From Kuschelorhynchus macadamiae (lineage: Eukaryota; Arthropoda; Insecta; Coleoptera; Curculionidae): a DNA stretch of 64,000 bases. The notes below the pieces were generated by a model, which saw nothing but the letters and a program-made list of their open reading frames with translations, was not told the origin of the DNA and made no database searches. The position numbers were made by a program, and so were the translations under genes. The DNA lies in the NCBI GenBank assembly GCA_030620095.1, contig JAUTXW010000945.1, positions 716,001-780,000 of the forward strand. The letters run 5' to 3'. Positions 1 through 9,619 of the stretch are shown piece by piece; position 1 is the first letter of the stretch, and each line of letters begins with the position of its first letter.

Positions 1-152
1 CATCTGGGGTCATGTACGCGGCGCCGCTCGTTGATAATTTTCTCAAAAATAAAATTACTTCGTATCGAGCGTCATACGGAGCATCGCCGCGAACATTTTA
101 CCGATCCGTTTAATTTATCTAGAATCTAGTCAGTAGTATTCCGTTTATCGCC

Positions 153-585
153 ATGGAGAAAGTAGCGGTAGCGGCGTATATTTATATTTACTATGCCCTA
201 AAAAAAAAAAAAAGAAAAAACCGAGACGGTGCCGCGGTGGTGGCAGGTGCAGTTCTACAGAACTAGAGAACAAGGCAGTTCTAGTTTACTAGCGGATTTA
301 AAATTTCAAGCGGTCAGCGGACACTATAAAAATTTTACGCGCATGTCACCGACCGACTTTGAATACTTAATAAATTTAGTCGGTTCCAAGATCGCAAAAA
401 AAGATACCACATTCAGAAAGGCTATTTCAGTGCAGGATAGATTGGCGGTGACCATGCGTTTCTTGGCCACTGGAGATTCGTACAGTAGCTTGCAGTACCT
501 TTTTAAAATTTCCAAACAATCAATAGGCCATATTGTTCCAGAGGTGTGTGAAGCGCTGGTTGAGGTTCTGAAGGATAACATACAG
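153..585 (+). pseudogene. HARBI1-like transposase, exon 1 (N-terminal part, frameshifted)
   Basis: The N-terminal exon of a PIF/Harbinger transposase nuclease. From 229 to 585 the frame is open and has the family pattern: an RWW motif, a stretch ending FxRMSPTDFEYL, and an SQ/SI helix-turn-helix-like region near the end. The exon ends with CAG at 583-585 followed by GTAAG, phase 0, which fits the acceptor before 2866. No ATG lies in that frame: it runs back to a stop at 199-201. The likely start is the ATG at 153, which is one base out of register, and the two frames meet in a run of 14 A's at 200-213. A one-base length change in that run would join them. Either the copy is broken there or the homopolymer length is an assembly error. 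Confidence 0.82.
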
Positions 586-663
586 GTAAGAAAATGAAAT
601 GCATATTTATTTAAAAAAAAAATTGTTTTACATAGTTTTTATAGTTTTCATTTAACACTGTTT

Positions 664-1363
664 TTATATTTCGGTTAATAATTTCTCAAAATCTATATTT
701 GATTCCTGTTCTTGTTGGCGGGAAGTAGTTGGATCGTTTGGTGTTATGGCTCTAGAATAGAAGGGTGACGGGGATGACCTATGTGATGATAAATGTACAG
801 ATTCTTCGGGGGAATTCAGAGGCGGTTCAGATAAATTCGGAGGAGATATAAGCGAAGAGTGATCTGAGGAATGTTGGGATGTTGTTGGGATTGGAGGAGT
901 TTGATAATAATTTTGGGAATACGAAGGAAAGGTAGGATAAGGGGAATACTGATGATGTGCTTGTGTAGGATATCCTGAAGAAGGAAAATAGTTTTGGTCG
1001 AAATTACCTCTGTCTGCACTAAACGGGACATTCATTATAGCCTGCTGTACTGCACTTCGAACCTGGGGAGAGTAATTTTCCATTTTCTTTGATACAAATT
1101 TGCCAAAAACATGGCATTCGCCTTCTTTTTGTGGATGTGATGCGGCGGACAGCAAATCAAACGCCTTTTGCAAACGGAGGTCCTCTACGCTAGTTTTCTT
1201 TCTTTTTTTCTCCGTTGGACGCGATGTAGGCGGAATCGGACTTGCAGGTGGAAGAGAACTTGCACTTTCAATAGCAGTGTCTTGTATTCACTGCCGCCGG
1301 TTCCGTTTGCGTCTCTTCTGTCTGCGCAGCCTGTGAATCGTCGACGTTGTCTACCGTCGTTAT
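664..1363 (-). pseudogene. Harbinger MADF partner, exon 3 (C-terminal, one frameshift)
   Basis: Last exon of the MADF partner gene. The acceptor is ATTATAG on the minus strand and coding starts at 1363. The first about 75 bases are acidic and Gln/Thr-rich. The frame then hits a stop after AVNTRHCY. Another frame takes over near 1284-1292 and runs to the stop at 664: ESASSLPPASP, a basic KKRKK patch that could be a nuclear localisation signal, VEDLRLQKAF, then the BESS-like helix region and a long Ser/Pro/Tyr-rich tail. A one-base deletion at about 1284-1292 explains the change of frame. The exon lies wholly inside the first intron of the oppositely directed transposase gene. Confidence 0.75.
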
Positions 1364-1439
1364 CTATAATAGACAGACAGTTTTCAGTGACAAAAATTAG
1401 ATTCATTTGCTTTTATCTCCATTTAGCAGATCGATTTTT

Positions 1440-1755
1440 AATTTTTTGAGTTCAAAACCTAATCAAATTTACACCGGGCTCTGTATCTTTTCTGTTTCTG
1501 TTATCTTTTAAATTACTTAAATCGTGCACTCAGCATTCAACAGTGCTCGCGGGAAAGTTTGCACCATATGGGGAACTTTTTTATAATGTATTTCTGAGAA
1601 TATTTCACTTATGTACAAATTTTCCCATAAGAGAAGCGGTATTATCGAAAAATTACGGCGGAAATACCATGCTGTCTAGACAACTCTCGAGACAACTGGA
1701 CGAAAAATTACAGCGGAAATAATACTTCTGTTGTGGGAAAATTTGAACATTCGTA
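1440..1755. other. intronic spacer of the interlocked Harbinger genes
   Basis: No gene seen. It contains a short near-duplicate phrase (ATTACGGCGGAAAT at about 1651 and ATTACAGCGGAAAT at about 1707). The next feature to the right is a foldback insertion. Confidence 0.5.
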
Positions 1756-2526
1756 AGTTAAAGCAAAGTTGCGCATTTAAATGCTCAATAATATCCTGTT
1801 TTAAAAATTCGAAAATTTACAGCCGTTTCGGAGTTATTCGAAAAAAAAACGAAATTTTGTAAAATCGTTTTAAATTTTTTAGTTTTAAGTTTATCTGAAG
1901 AGACATTTTGAAATAAATGTCACATCATCATAACCACTTTTTCCCCTCTACATAATGGTACTATTAGATTTTGGGCCCGACGTTTCGTCTCAGAGTAACC
2001 ATCATCAACTTGATTTTTTCAAATATGGACTTGGATTTTTTGTTTAAGTTTTTTGAAGGTTATACAATGATGTATCGTACTTTCCAAAAAATGCATATTA
2101 AAGAAATTTTTGAAAAAGAGAGATGGCAAAAATGGGTATACGGATTTCTTTAAATATTTATGTGTAAAAAATAAACAATATTTTTTGGGCAAGTGTCATA
2201 TATCATTGTATTTACGAGGTCATGAACTTCAAAAAAATGAAATAAAAAAATCCAAGTTTATATTAAAAAAAAACAAAGTTGATGATGGCGGCGCGAAGAC
2301 GAAACGTCGAATCTTAAATTAAGTAACGTCATTTTGTAGAAGGTAAAAGGTGGCTATGATGATGTGATATTTATTTCAAAATATCTCCTCAAATAAACAA
2401 AAAAATAAAAACCATTTTACAACATTTCGGTTTTTTTCGCATAATTCCGAAATGGCTGTAAATTTTCGAATTTTGAAAACGGGATATTGTTGAGCATTTA
2501 ATTGCGCAACTTTGCCATACTTTAAC
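1756..2526. repeat. foldback element inserted in the Harbinger intron
   Basis: The left arm starts AGTTAAAGCAAAGTTGCGC and the right arm ends with its inverted match GCGCAACTTTGCCATACTTT. Further matched blocks run inward, including a GACGTTTCGTCT/AGACGAAACGTC pair near 1980 and 2300 and a CATCATCAACTTG/GTTGATGATG pair. The arms meet near 2140, so nearly the whole 770 bases can fold on itself. No transposase is encoded. It is a MITE or foldback insertion carried in the shared Harbinger intron region. Arm divergence is roughly a tenth to a fifth by eye, so it is not recent. Confidence 0.75.
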
Positions 2527-2569
2527 CGACCCTGTATTTCTTACGGTTTCCGAGATCTTAATTGTACGC

Positions 2570-2865
2570 CTCGAATTTGTAACACCCTGTATAGGGTGTT
2601 CCGAGAAAAAGTTACATATCAAAGTTGTGTTTTTTTTTTAATGGAACACCCTATATTTGACTTGATATTTCGTTTCTACTATAAAAACGTAGTATTTTTT
2701 ATGTTACATACCATATATTCCTATTTTTCCTAAATTCAATTGTTTTTGAACTATTCAAGTTTGAAAATGGCGATTTTCAGATTTTGAAAGTGTGTAGAAT
2801 CTATACTGTTCGAATTAGAGCAAAACGGATTGCAAATTCCTATCTAAACCTATTCTATATTTCAG
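2570..2865. repeat. solo fragment of a long mariner-type terminal repeat
   Basis: Contains ACACCCTGTATAGGGTGTTCC and a second ACACCCTATA about 60 bases on, then text such as AAAACGGATTGCA and TTCCTATCT. The same phrases occur at 28598-28900 in the WDR92 intron. The CAGGGTGT/ACACCCTGTA ends are those of the long-TIR mariners further right, so this is a terminal-repeat remnant with no coding capacity. Confidence 0.55.
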
Positions 2866-3690
2866 ATACCGACAACACAACAAGGGTGGTTAACTGTCAC
2901 TGAACAATATGAGAGGATGTCGAATTTTCCACACTGTCTAGGGGCCATGGATGGGAAACACCTGGTTCTGCAAGCACCTGTTCACACTGGTAGTGAGTTC
3001 TTTAACTACAAATCTACGTTTAGTATTGTTCTTTTCGCCTTGGTAGACGCGAATTATAACTTTTTGTTTGTCGATGCGGGGTGTCAAGGCAGAATTTCGG
3101 ATGGGGGCGTTTTCAGAAACTGTCAGTTGTATAAAGGTTTGGAACAAAATGCTCTATGTTTACCAGATCCAGAACCTTTAAATGGAAGACTCACAGAAGT
3201 GCCATATTACTTTATTGGAGATGATGCGTTTGCCTTAAGTGAGAATGTAATGAAAGCTTATTCAGGAATGCATCGAAAGGGCTCACCACATAGGATCTTC
3301 AATTATAGATTCTATAGAGCAAGAAGAGTTGTCGAAAATGTATTTGGGATCTCGTCATCAATTTTTCGAGTGCTTCGTAAACCATTGCTTCTGGAACAAA
3401 AAAAAGCTGAATTGGTCGTGATGGCTATAGTTCATCTACACAATTTTTTAAGGAACAGTTCTCGTTCGCGCCCTATCTATACATCTATACCGCCCGGGAC
3501 ATTTGATTATGAAATAGAGGGAAGAATAATAAGTAGGAGTTGGAGGGCTGATAACGAGTCAATGACTTCATTAACTCCCCTTAGGAATGTTCCAAGAAGA
3601 TCAGGAGAAACAGCAAAAGCCATTCGAGAAGAATTAACCCACTTTTTTCAAAATGAAGGGCGTATTCATTGGCAAGATAATTACGCCTAA
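2866..3690 (+). CDS. HARBI1-like transposase, exon 2 (DDE catalytic domain)
   Basis: The DDE_Tnp_4 nuclease domain of a PIF/Harbinger transposase, which cuts and re-joins element ends in the nucleus. The exon begins after TTTCAG (AG at 2864-2865), in frame with exon 1. Counting from the Met at 2917, the catalytic residues are D12 in AMDGKH, D102 in IGDDAF and E140 in VVENVFG. The usual family signature GCQGRISDGGVF lies between the first two. The frame is open to a TAA at 3688-3690, so the catalytic part is intact. With exon 1 the protein would be near 390 residues, within the family's usual size. The N-terminal frameshift is the only visible defect of this gene. Confidence 0.9.
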   Translation: MPTTQQGWLTVTEQYERMSNFPHCLGAMDGKHLVLQAPVHTGSEFFNYKSTFSIVLFALVDANYNFLFVDAGCQGRISDGGVFRNCQLYKGLEQNALCLPDPEPLNGRLTEVPYYFIGDDAFALSENVMKAYSGMHRKGSPHRIFNYRFYRARRVVENVFGISSSIFRVLRKPLLLEQKKAELVVMAIVHLHNFLRNSSRSRPIYTSIPPGTFDYEIEGRIISRSWRADNESMTSLTPLRNVPRRSGETAKAIREELTHFFQNEGRIHWQDNYA

Positions 3691-4668
3691 TTAATGGAAG
3701 ATCATTTTTTGCATGTAAATACAGGGTGTTTCAAAACATTCGAAAAACGTTTTCACTTTTCTTAAATAATTTAGAAGGAGTTGAAACAGAGGAGCACTGC
3801 TCTCATACTACTTGTTAACCAAATAAAAAACTGTTGCATAACGCCTTGGAAAAAGAGAAATTCTTATAGTCTGGTTCATTTAGAAACTTTTTTAACTTTT
3901 GCACTTTTTTCATAAAACTAACGGTTTTCAAATAAAATATAATTTATTAAATTTTAATAAAAATAATGATTCACGTTTTATTTGTTTATTTCAAAACGGT
4001 TTATTTTAAGAAAAGTCACTTTAGTGACTCATCTGTCATACTTTAATGCCGATTAAAAAAAAACTTTTTTTTGAAATCGGCCCAAAGTTTAAATATTAAC
4101 GCACAGAACAACTTTGCAATTTTCCTAATTGTTTTAACTAAAGCGACTAAAAATACAACTTGTTTGTACTTTGACTTTTATTGTATCTCGTTTCGTTTGG
4201 CAGAAAAAAAATTAAAATCCAAACGTTTGCATTATGTCTGACTCAACTTCAACTAAGAAAATCAATCAACTTGAAATTCCAAGACAAAACCCCTAGAATT
4301 TTAGGATCAACTCTAATTGTCTAAAAGACACTGTTTATTGCAATTTAAATAGTCTGAAAATAATAAATATATTTAAACAGGGTGCAGCATAAAGAGGAAG
4401 GGCGGGGGCGCTGCATAAGCTACGCCACTGTGTGGTTTATTTGCCGTGACCCTGTTCACACTCGTAATAAAAAGTTCCACTTTAGTGCCTAGGTTCACAA
4501 ATAATTACTGTTTCATTTTTACCGCGATATCTCTCTAATGGTTCACTTTAGACCCCAATATAACAAACTCCCCTTTATTTTCAACAAGGAATCACCCCCT
4601 AAAGTTTTCCGTATTTGTTTTGAGCCACACTGTATAAATGTAATATTAATAATTTAGTTTCAACTTAC
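3691..4668. other. intron of the MADF gene downstream of the transposase stop
   Basis: AT-rich, with no open frame of note. Contains ATACAGGGTGTTTC near 3719 and CACACTGTATAAATG near 4626, both resembling mariner-type ends, so this stretch may be a decayed non-coding element. The phrase TACGCCACTG near 4420 recurs in other repeats of the window. Confidence 0.4.
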
Positions 4669-4763
4669 ATTCGTATGCGATGTTTCTCGTGGTTTGTCTT
4701 TATCCAAAAGAAATTGCAAGCTTTTGAAAGCAAACCAGCTGCTTATGTAAATCTCATTCTTTC
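4669..4763 (-). CDS. Harbinger MADF partner, exon 2
   Basis: A 95-base exon too short to appear as a free ORF. It starts after TTTACAG (minus strand) and completes the Gly codon split at the end of exon 1. It then encodes a peptide with SSWFAF and FLLDKDKPRET. This matches the conserved piece that follows the MADF domain in Harbinger partner proteins: an aromatic WxAF box, a Leu-rich F-x-FL stretch and a PR-T motif. It ends at an AAT codon followed by GTAAGT, phase 0. The next exon, at 1363, is also phase 0. The 3.3-kb intron in between contains the transposase's second exon on the opposite strand. Confidence 0.72.
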
Positions 4764-4865
4764 CTGTAAATTATAAAATAACCCTGATAATAAAATAAAA
4801 ATAACCATCACTGAAAATGTAATGTAATTATTTGCAGTATATTATTAAAATAATAAGTAACGCAC

Positions 4866-5103
4866 CTTTTCCTGTTCCTACACTTTTTTTCATTTTTAAT
4901 TTTTCTCTTCTTAGTGATGCTTGCAAGCCTAATATTTTCTTCCGTACTTCCTCCTCTACAGTATCAAACTCCGAAGCAACTATTTCCCAAGCGTCTTTCT
5001 TCTTTATTTTATTAAAATATAGGGGATGACGAGGGTCCCATAATAGCTCCATTTTACGGTAACTCTCTATCAGTTGCAGAGTTTTTTCTTCTGTCCATTC
5101 CAC
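4866..5103 (-). CDS. Harbinger MADF/Myb-like partner protein, exon 1
   Basis: First exon of the second Harbinger gene. Harbinger partner proteins of this kind bind DNA, and help bring the transposase into the nucleus and to the element ends. The peptide begins MEWTEEKTLQLIESY and has the MADF pattern: a Trp near the N-terminus, LWDPRHPLY, then DAWEIVASEF. The start at 5103 is the first Met and directly precedes the domain. The donor GT is at 4865-4864 after a G that is the first base of a split Gly codon. The reading frame continues past the donor into intronic sequence, which is why a longer ORF can be drawn there; the spliced reading fits the family better. Confidence 0.8.
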
Positions 5104-5394
5104 GATTATTTAAATTTTTACACAACACACAACATACTAATCGGAAAACAAGTGATAGACTAGCAAACAACGCAAACTAGACTAGGGAACTAAAGAACGT
5201 TCGTTTCGAGACGCTGCGCCGTCCAAACTATGCCCACTTCTTGTGAACAGAGCATCGTAACGTGCTTTGATGTTTCGACAGAAAACCGACAAATGATGGA
5301 TCGCTTCGAACGTCGTAGCGAACCATAAATTACCAGGAACTGTTACGCGTTCGGAGCGGCGCTCGCGGCTGGCTCCTGTACAAACTGTTACGCA
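5104..5394. other. right flank of the Harbinger element
   Basis: Upstream region of the MADF gene (which reads leftwards). The last 200 bases are GC-richer than the surroundings, with CGAACGTCGTAGCG and GGAGCGGCGCTCGCGG. Probably the subterminal part of the transposon; a matching left TIR was not established. Confidence 0.4.
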
Positions 5395-6190
5395 GTGGGG
5401 CTCGCGGCGTGGTTCGGTTCGACAAAATGCTCAAGTCTATACGCGGCTTTAGAGTCATCTCAGTTAAAGCCAAAATCATTGTTCAGATATGTAGACGACA
5501 CTTTTGTAATATGGCCACATTGTCCAGAAAACCGCCCTGTATTTCTTGATCATCTGAAACAACAACATGATAATATAAAATTTACAATGGAATCGGAAAC
5601 AGATAAACTGACTCAAGATTTAAGAGAGAATTTATATTGGACTGAGGATATTCGATGGTTAAGTAGAAAATATAATAATCCTACTCCACCAAATGATACT
5701 AAGCCAAAATCATTGTTCAGATATGAAGGAATTACCGATAAGAAGTGTAGTTCTTCCATTTATACACGTAACCACAGACAAGATTGCAAGGTTACTTCGC
5801 CGTTCCAAAATACGTACAATCTTCAACACACACAAGAAAACTGGACAATGTTTGAGATCGCCAAAGGACATTATTCCATTCCAAATGGAAGGAGTATATG
5901 CAATTCTTTGTCCCTGTGGTTATGCCCATATAGGAGAAACTGGACGATCCATATCGACTAGGCTTAAGGAACATGAACGATGTATCAGGATGAAATATAT
6001 TGTATAATCTGCTGTATCTGAACCAACGATAATTACACCGACAAGATAGGAAAGCTGGCGATTTTCGTGTCTCAGGTGTTGTGCGAAAACTCTCCATTGC
6101 TCCTCCTATTTAAAATCCGGCATATCGAGACTCGTTGATCAACTGGACGAAATGACAATATGGCGGCATCTGAACATCGACATCACACAG
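5395..6190 (+). pseudogene. Penelope-like element relic: RT C-terminal part plus GIY-YIG endonuclease
   Basis: Fragment of a Penelope-like retroelement polyprotein. The reverse transcriptase active site reads FRYVDDTFVIW at about 5485-5517, followed by the PLE-typical LDHLKQQHDNIKFTMESE. In another frame, about 5880-5985, the GIY-YIG nuclease signature follows: VYAILCPCGYAHIGETGRSI, then TRLKEHERC. Here the nuclease tyrosines are Y of VYA and a His at the second position (AHIGE where AYIGE or VYIGE is usual). At least one frameshift separates the two domains, and the RT core upstream of the active site is missing. A 27-base phrase encoding KPKSLFRY occurs twice (about 5467 and 5700), the second time out of its normal context, which suggests a slippage or recombination event. 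Confidence 0.8.
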
Positions 6191-7440
6191 GAATCGTAAA
6201 CTACACAGGATAGTTACATCGGCGATTTATTTCCGTCAGTTTAACGCGAGCAAGTGTTGTTGCAGTGACGTCGCCTGGCCCGCTCGAAACATTTCGTGCG
6301 TTATTTCTATAGGAGGATAATATGGTTTAGCCTTTTGATGCCGTTATTTTGGTTTTTAAGGCAATACATTTAGACAATTTTTTATCAAACTAATAGAGCA
6401 GCATTACCATATGAATGCAGGTAAATAAGCAATGGTCAATTGTTAATCAAAATGTTTTAGAAATACACTTTTTTTATAGAAAAATAAATTATTACGAAAA
6501 AATTTAAACATTATGTCAAGACAAAAATATATATTGAGTACCTTCTGATGAAATTTTCTTATATTATTATATTATATATCTATTATTATATTATGTTGTC
6601 TTATGACAAGATGCCCCAAATCGTTAAATAGAAATAACCACTTTTCTGTAATTTAGCTATCTAAATGTATTAATTTAAAACGTGATTCTCAAATAGGAAA
6701 GTAAAAAACATGGTATTACAATTTTTTAATAATTGTTATTATTGTCATAGATATTTTTTTCAAAAAATTAAAAAATAATGTTTTTTAGACATTACAAAAA
6801 ATACCTAAATATACTCACTTTTACAACGAAAACGGAAACAAAAAACACAATAACTACGGAGGCTTCTAATATCTAAGTATAAATAACTTTCAGATTAATT
6901 AACAAAGTTGAGATTTGAATTAATATTAAAGAAGCAATAATCCAGAGCAAAAATTAAAATTAAAAGTACCTGCTATATGTTAAAAGAAAACACAACTTGC
7001 CTGAAGAATTAATAAAAAAATAATAAAGAATCCAAGTATATCTATAGCCTGGCAAGTAATTTTTGTACCTACTTTTGCAATTATACTCAACACACATATT
7101 CCCAGGCATTGTTTTTTATGTCCTCTTGCAAAAGTAAATATATCAGTTATAAAAGAAGTTTTAATTATTTCGTTGGCTAATTACGTTTCACTATGCACGA
7201 ACAACACTTTTTCAAACTTGTGTGATCTATTACAACTTGTAAAAACTAAGGAATATTGAAAAAACAATGCTTGAAGGGCGAATTTCTATTACCGAGCAAT
7301 GTAACTAATACTAAATCTAGACTGAAAGAGCCGGAGTAGGTCATGCACCCGGTCATTGATCTTTGTGGTCGGCGAGAAACTGGCGAACGTTACGCTTACG
7401 AGAAGTAACTATCCTGTGTGGTTTACGGTTCTTTGACATC
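6176..7440. repeat. inverted-repeat flanked AT-rich segment after the Penelope relic
   Basis: CGTAAACTACACAGGATAGT at about 6196 recurs inverted, with one mismatch, as ACTATCCTGTGTGGTTTACG at about 7408. Both sides continue with a weaker match (CATCGACATCA and TTTGACATCG). Between them is about 1.2 kb of AT-rich DNA with no credible ORF. Penelope-like elements often carry repeat copies, sometimes inverted and truncated, at their ends, so the simplest reading is a terminal repeat and its inverted partial copy. A separate non-autonomous element inserted at the relic's end is the alternative. Confidence 0.5.
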
Positions 7441-7567
7441 GTATTGTTTACAGCGCGATTAGCTTGTCGTTTATTTTTCCTTTTGTTTACGTATATGAAA
7501 CTGCTTTCGTGTATTTTCATTTATTATTAGAAAATTGTTTTGTCCCAATTTTTTACATTCCTCTTAA

Positions 7568-7862
7568 ATGAATTGTGGTGATGACTTAAGTGAACTATTG
7601 ATTAAAATGGAAACTAACAAAAGTGATATTTTACATGACAGTTTGATTGATAATGCCATTCCCGCGATTTCCTTACCTGATTATGACTATCGATTCGAAA
7701 ATATGTCCACGCAAAACGCCTTTGTTTATGTATATGGTTACTTATTAAAAAAATGTTTTTAGATATTCATTCCTGTACTATATGTGTAAATTTTTCTCAG
7801 CAAACAAAATCTGTGGTTGACAAGACAACGTTTACTAATTTTAAAGCATATGACTAAAATAA
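7568..7862 (+). pseudogene. P-element transposase relic (C-terminal part)
   Basis: The frame at 7568 encodes LPDYDYRFENMSTQNAFVYV followed by GYLLKKCF. It then breaks at a run of A's, and a +1 frame continues with HSCTICVNFSQ and a KTTFTNFKAYD tail. The pattern (N-A/G-x-VYV-x-GYLLKKC, then CxxC, then TxFxxFKAYD) is that of the C-terminal region of P-type/THAP9-like transposases. The same motif order recurs at 20941-21080. Only about 100 residues remain, with one frameshift, so it is dead. No P-type inverted repeats were found. Confidence 0.7.
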
Positions 7863-8440
7863 GGGTAATTATTGTGGTTTAAGGTCAATTGGTGAAACGT
7901 TTTTAAATTTTGTTTATCTGCTTTTCAAATACCTTATGTAATTAAACTATTTATTAGACTTAAGATATTTTATATAATTATATTTGCAAAACAAGATATT
8001 GCTTTTTCTAAAAAAATTAAAATTTTGTCTCACCTTTAGTGGTATTTTAATAACATTCAACAAAAAAGAAACATTTTAACTAGTTTTAAATATAAACAAC
8101 TGCACCACAACCCTTCTCTCTTCGCTTAATACGCCCAATAAATCTCAAATATCATAAATTGATGTGCGCTGGTCACCCAGTATATGAAATAAGCAATATT
8201 CAAAGCTTTAATACTCGTATAAGCTTCACATTGTGTAAATATATCCCAAAAAAACACTTATTCCTTATTTTCGACCCCCTCCCCCTGTATAACGTATGGT
8301 ATAATTATCATTGGTATGATGTTAAAACAAAATGGCGTAAATCGACCGAACGGTTCGGCTGTAATCGGCGAGCAAACAAAAAATATACATAAAGGTCAAA
8401 TTGATAACCTCCTCCTTTTCGAGAGTCGGTTATAAAAGTA
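7863..8440. other. AT-rich spacer, no gene seen
   Basis: No credible coding sequence. A TATA-like GGTTATAAAAGT lies at about 8430, just left of the unassigned island. Confidence 0.5.
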
Positions 8441-8450
8441 CAAATAATAT

Positions 8451-8864
8451 ATGGTAGTTCCGCCCCCTTTAGAATTCAAGTTTTGGAAAAAAGATGAGTA
8501 CACACCACTGAATTTTAACCCCGTGCCAAAGATTCGTCTCTTTTTCACTCACTCATCACTTTTCCTCAGTGCAGCACGAGTTCAACGGCGCCTCCAGATG
8601 AAACGCTTGAAAGGACGTAAACAAAGGAAAAGATACCAACAGGAGCTTAAGAAAACTTTGCCGCCCCTTGAGAAAGCGGCTTGGCGTTCCCCAAAAATTA
8701 TTGTACATGAAAATATTTGGTTAAAACCACCGAAGCAGCCCGTGGAATATAAATTAATTAAAGTAGACTTAGCCCCGACGACGAAACCGGGGTACGTTAG
8801 TTTCACACCCTGTGCCACTCCTAAAAGGGGAGGTAAAGGGTTCAATGGACTTATCCCCAGATAA
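8451..8864 (+). CDS. unassigned basic ORF (137 codons) in a GC-richer island
   Basis: I do not recognise this protein. The frame opens at 8451; a more natural product would be its second half, from about 8575. That part is very basic at first (QMKRLKGRKQRKR), then Pro/Lys-rich (WLKPPKQPVEYKLIKVDLAP, TTKPGYVSFTPC) and ends GFNGLIPR. The base composition of the island is clearly less AT-rich than its neighbours. A pyrimidine-rich tract ending CAG at about 8573 would make a good splice acceptor, so 8575-8864 could be an exon. The opposite strand is also open here and beyond (8582-8845, 8868-9539). It sits just left of Polinton coding relics, so it may be a Polinton or other virus-like basic protein, but no motif supports that. 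Confidence 0.35.
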   Translation: MVVPPPLEFKFWKKDEYTPLNFNPVPKIRLFFTHSSLFLSAARVQRRLQMKRLKGRKQRKRYQQELKKTLPPLEKAAWRSPKIIVHENIWLKPPKQPVEYKLIKVDLAPTTKPGYVSFTPCATPKRGGKGFNGLIPR

Positions 8865-9330
8865 TTCTCATCTTTTTGAAGGGCTTAAAAGGGTGGCAAG
8901 CCCCTCGAAAGAGTCGCATGACATGACAAACCAGGAGGACAGCTTTTTGACTTTCGGGGTTATTTCTACCCCTGCGCCCATCTCTTTTTTGGGGATACCA
9001 GGGTAGAAATGGACCGTGTGGGACCCCTTGAGATCCCTCTCAAGGAATTCGGGATAGCTTAGGGAAAAAACCAATTGCATGATCTGCAATTTGTTTGATA
9101 CAAATATGCCTTGCAATTGTACGCCGCAAAAACCCGTTTTGAGCATAACGGACAGGTTTCTTTCTAAAAAGAGAACATCTTCAGGGAGTTGCATATTCAT
9201 ATTCCAGGGACGGTCCTCGAGCCCATCTAAGTACCGTAACGACCCTGAGTTGTGGAGTTTATCTCCAGAGATTCCCCTTGAGACTAGGACCAAGTCTAGG
9301 GCGGACATAACAATATAAGAAAAACAAAAA
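8865..9330. other. unassigned open region, possible coding on either strand
   Basis: Both strands stay open longer than the AT-rich surroundings would allow by chance. The minus strand has one frame from 9539 to 8868, whose best-looking part is about 9315-8868 (Leu/Gly/Val-rich, with PEDVLFLERN and PKKEMGAGVEITPKVK). The plus strand has 9079-9318. I cannot assign either to a family. A protein similarity search on all six frames of 8440-9330 would decide between an old viral insertion, a Polinton gene and noise. Confidence 0.3.
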
Positions 9331-9619
9331 TGGAAATCAACAACTTCAATCTTAAAATTTGTTAAAACCCTAAACAAAGTACAAAAAATGATTCTAAGAA
9401 CATCGAACAGGTTTTTGAGCTTAAAACATTTAATATATGAAAAAAGGTTGATATAAATGTTTTTCAATAAACAACATAGCCGAAAGCAAGTCATCAAAAG
9501 TGACGACGACGAGACGAAAACAATAACAAAAAAGTACAAAGGAGAACAGAAAGCAGATTATCATCCACAAAAAAAGGATAATCCATTTTCTGCAGTTAAC
9601 GAAAAAAATTAAAAGTAAT

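Larger units (their letters stand above)
1..5390. mobile_element. PIF/Harbinger DNA transposon (two-gene, decayed)
   Basis: Two diagnostic Harbinger genes lie within this span: a HARBI1-type DDE transposase on + and a MADF/Myb-like partner on -. Both have GT-AG introns. Their exons interlock: the partner's last exon (664-1363) sits in the transposase intron and the transposase's last exon (2866-3690) sits in the partner's intron. Both outer flanks (about 1-150 and 5200-5390) are clearly more GC-rich than the rest, as element ends often are, but I could not fix matching TIRs or a 3-bp target duplication, and the left end may lie outside the window. The right limit is set by the start of Penelope-like sequence near 5395. 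Small indels in both genes make this copy probably inactive. Confidence 0.8.

Noticed and set aside
1100..1449. plus-strand ORFs over 1100-1449
   Set aside because: Shadows of the MADF-partner exon on the minus strand.
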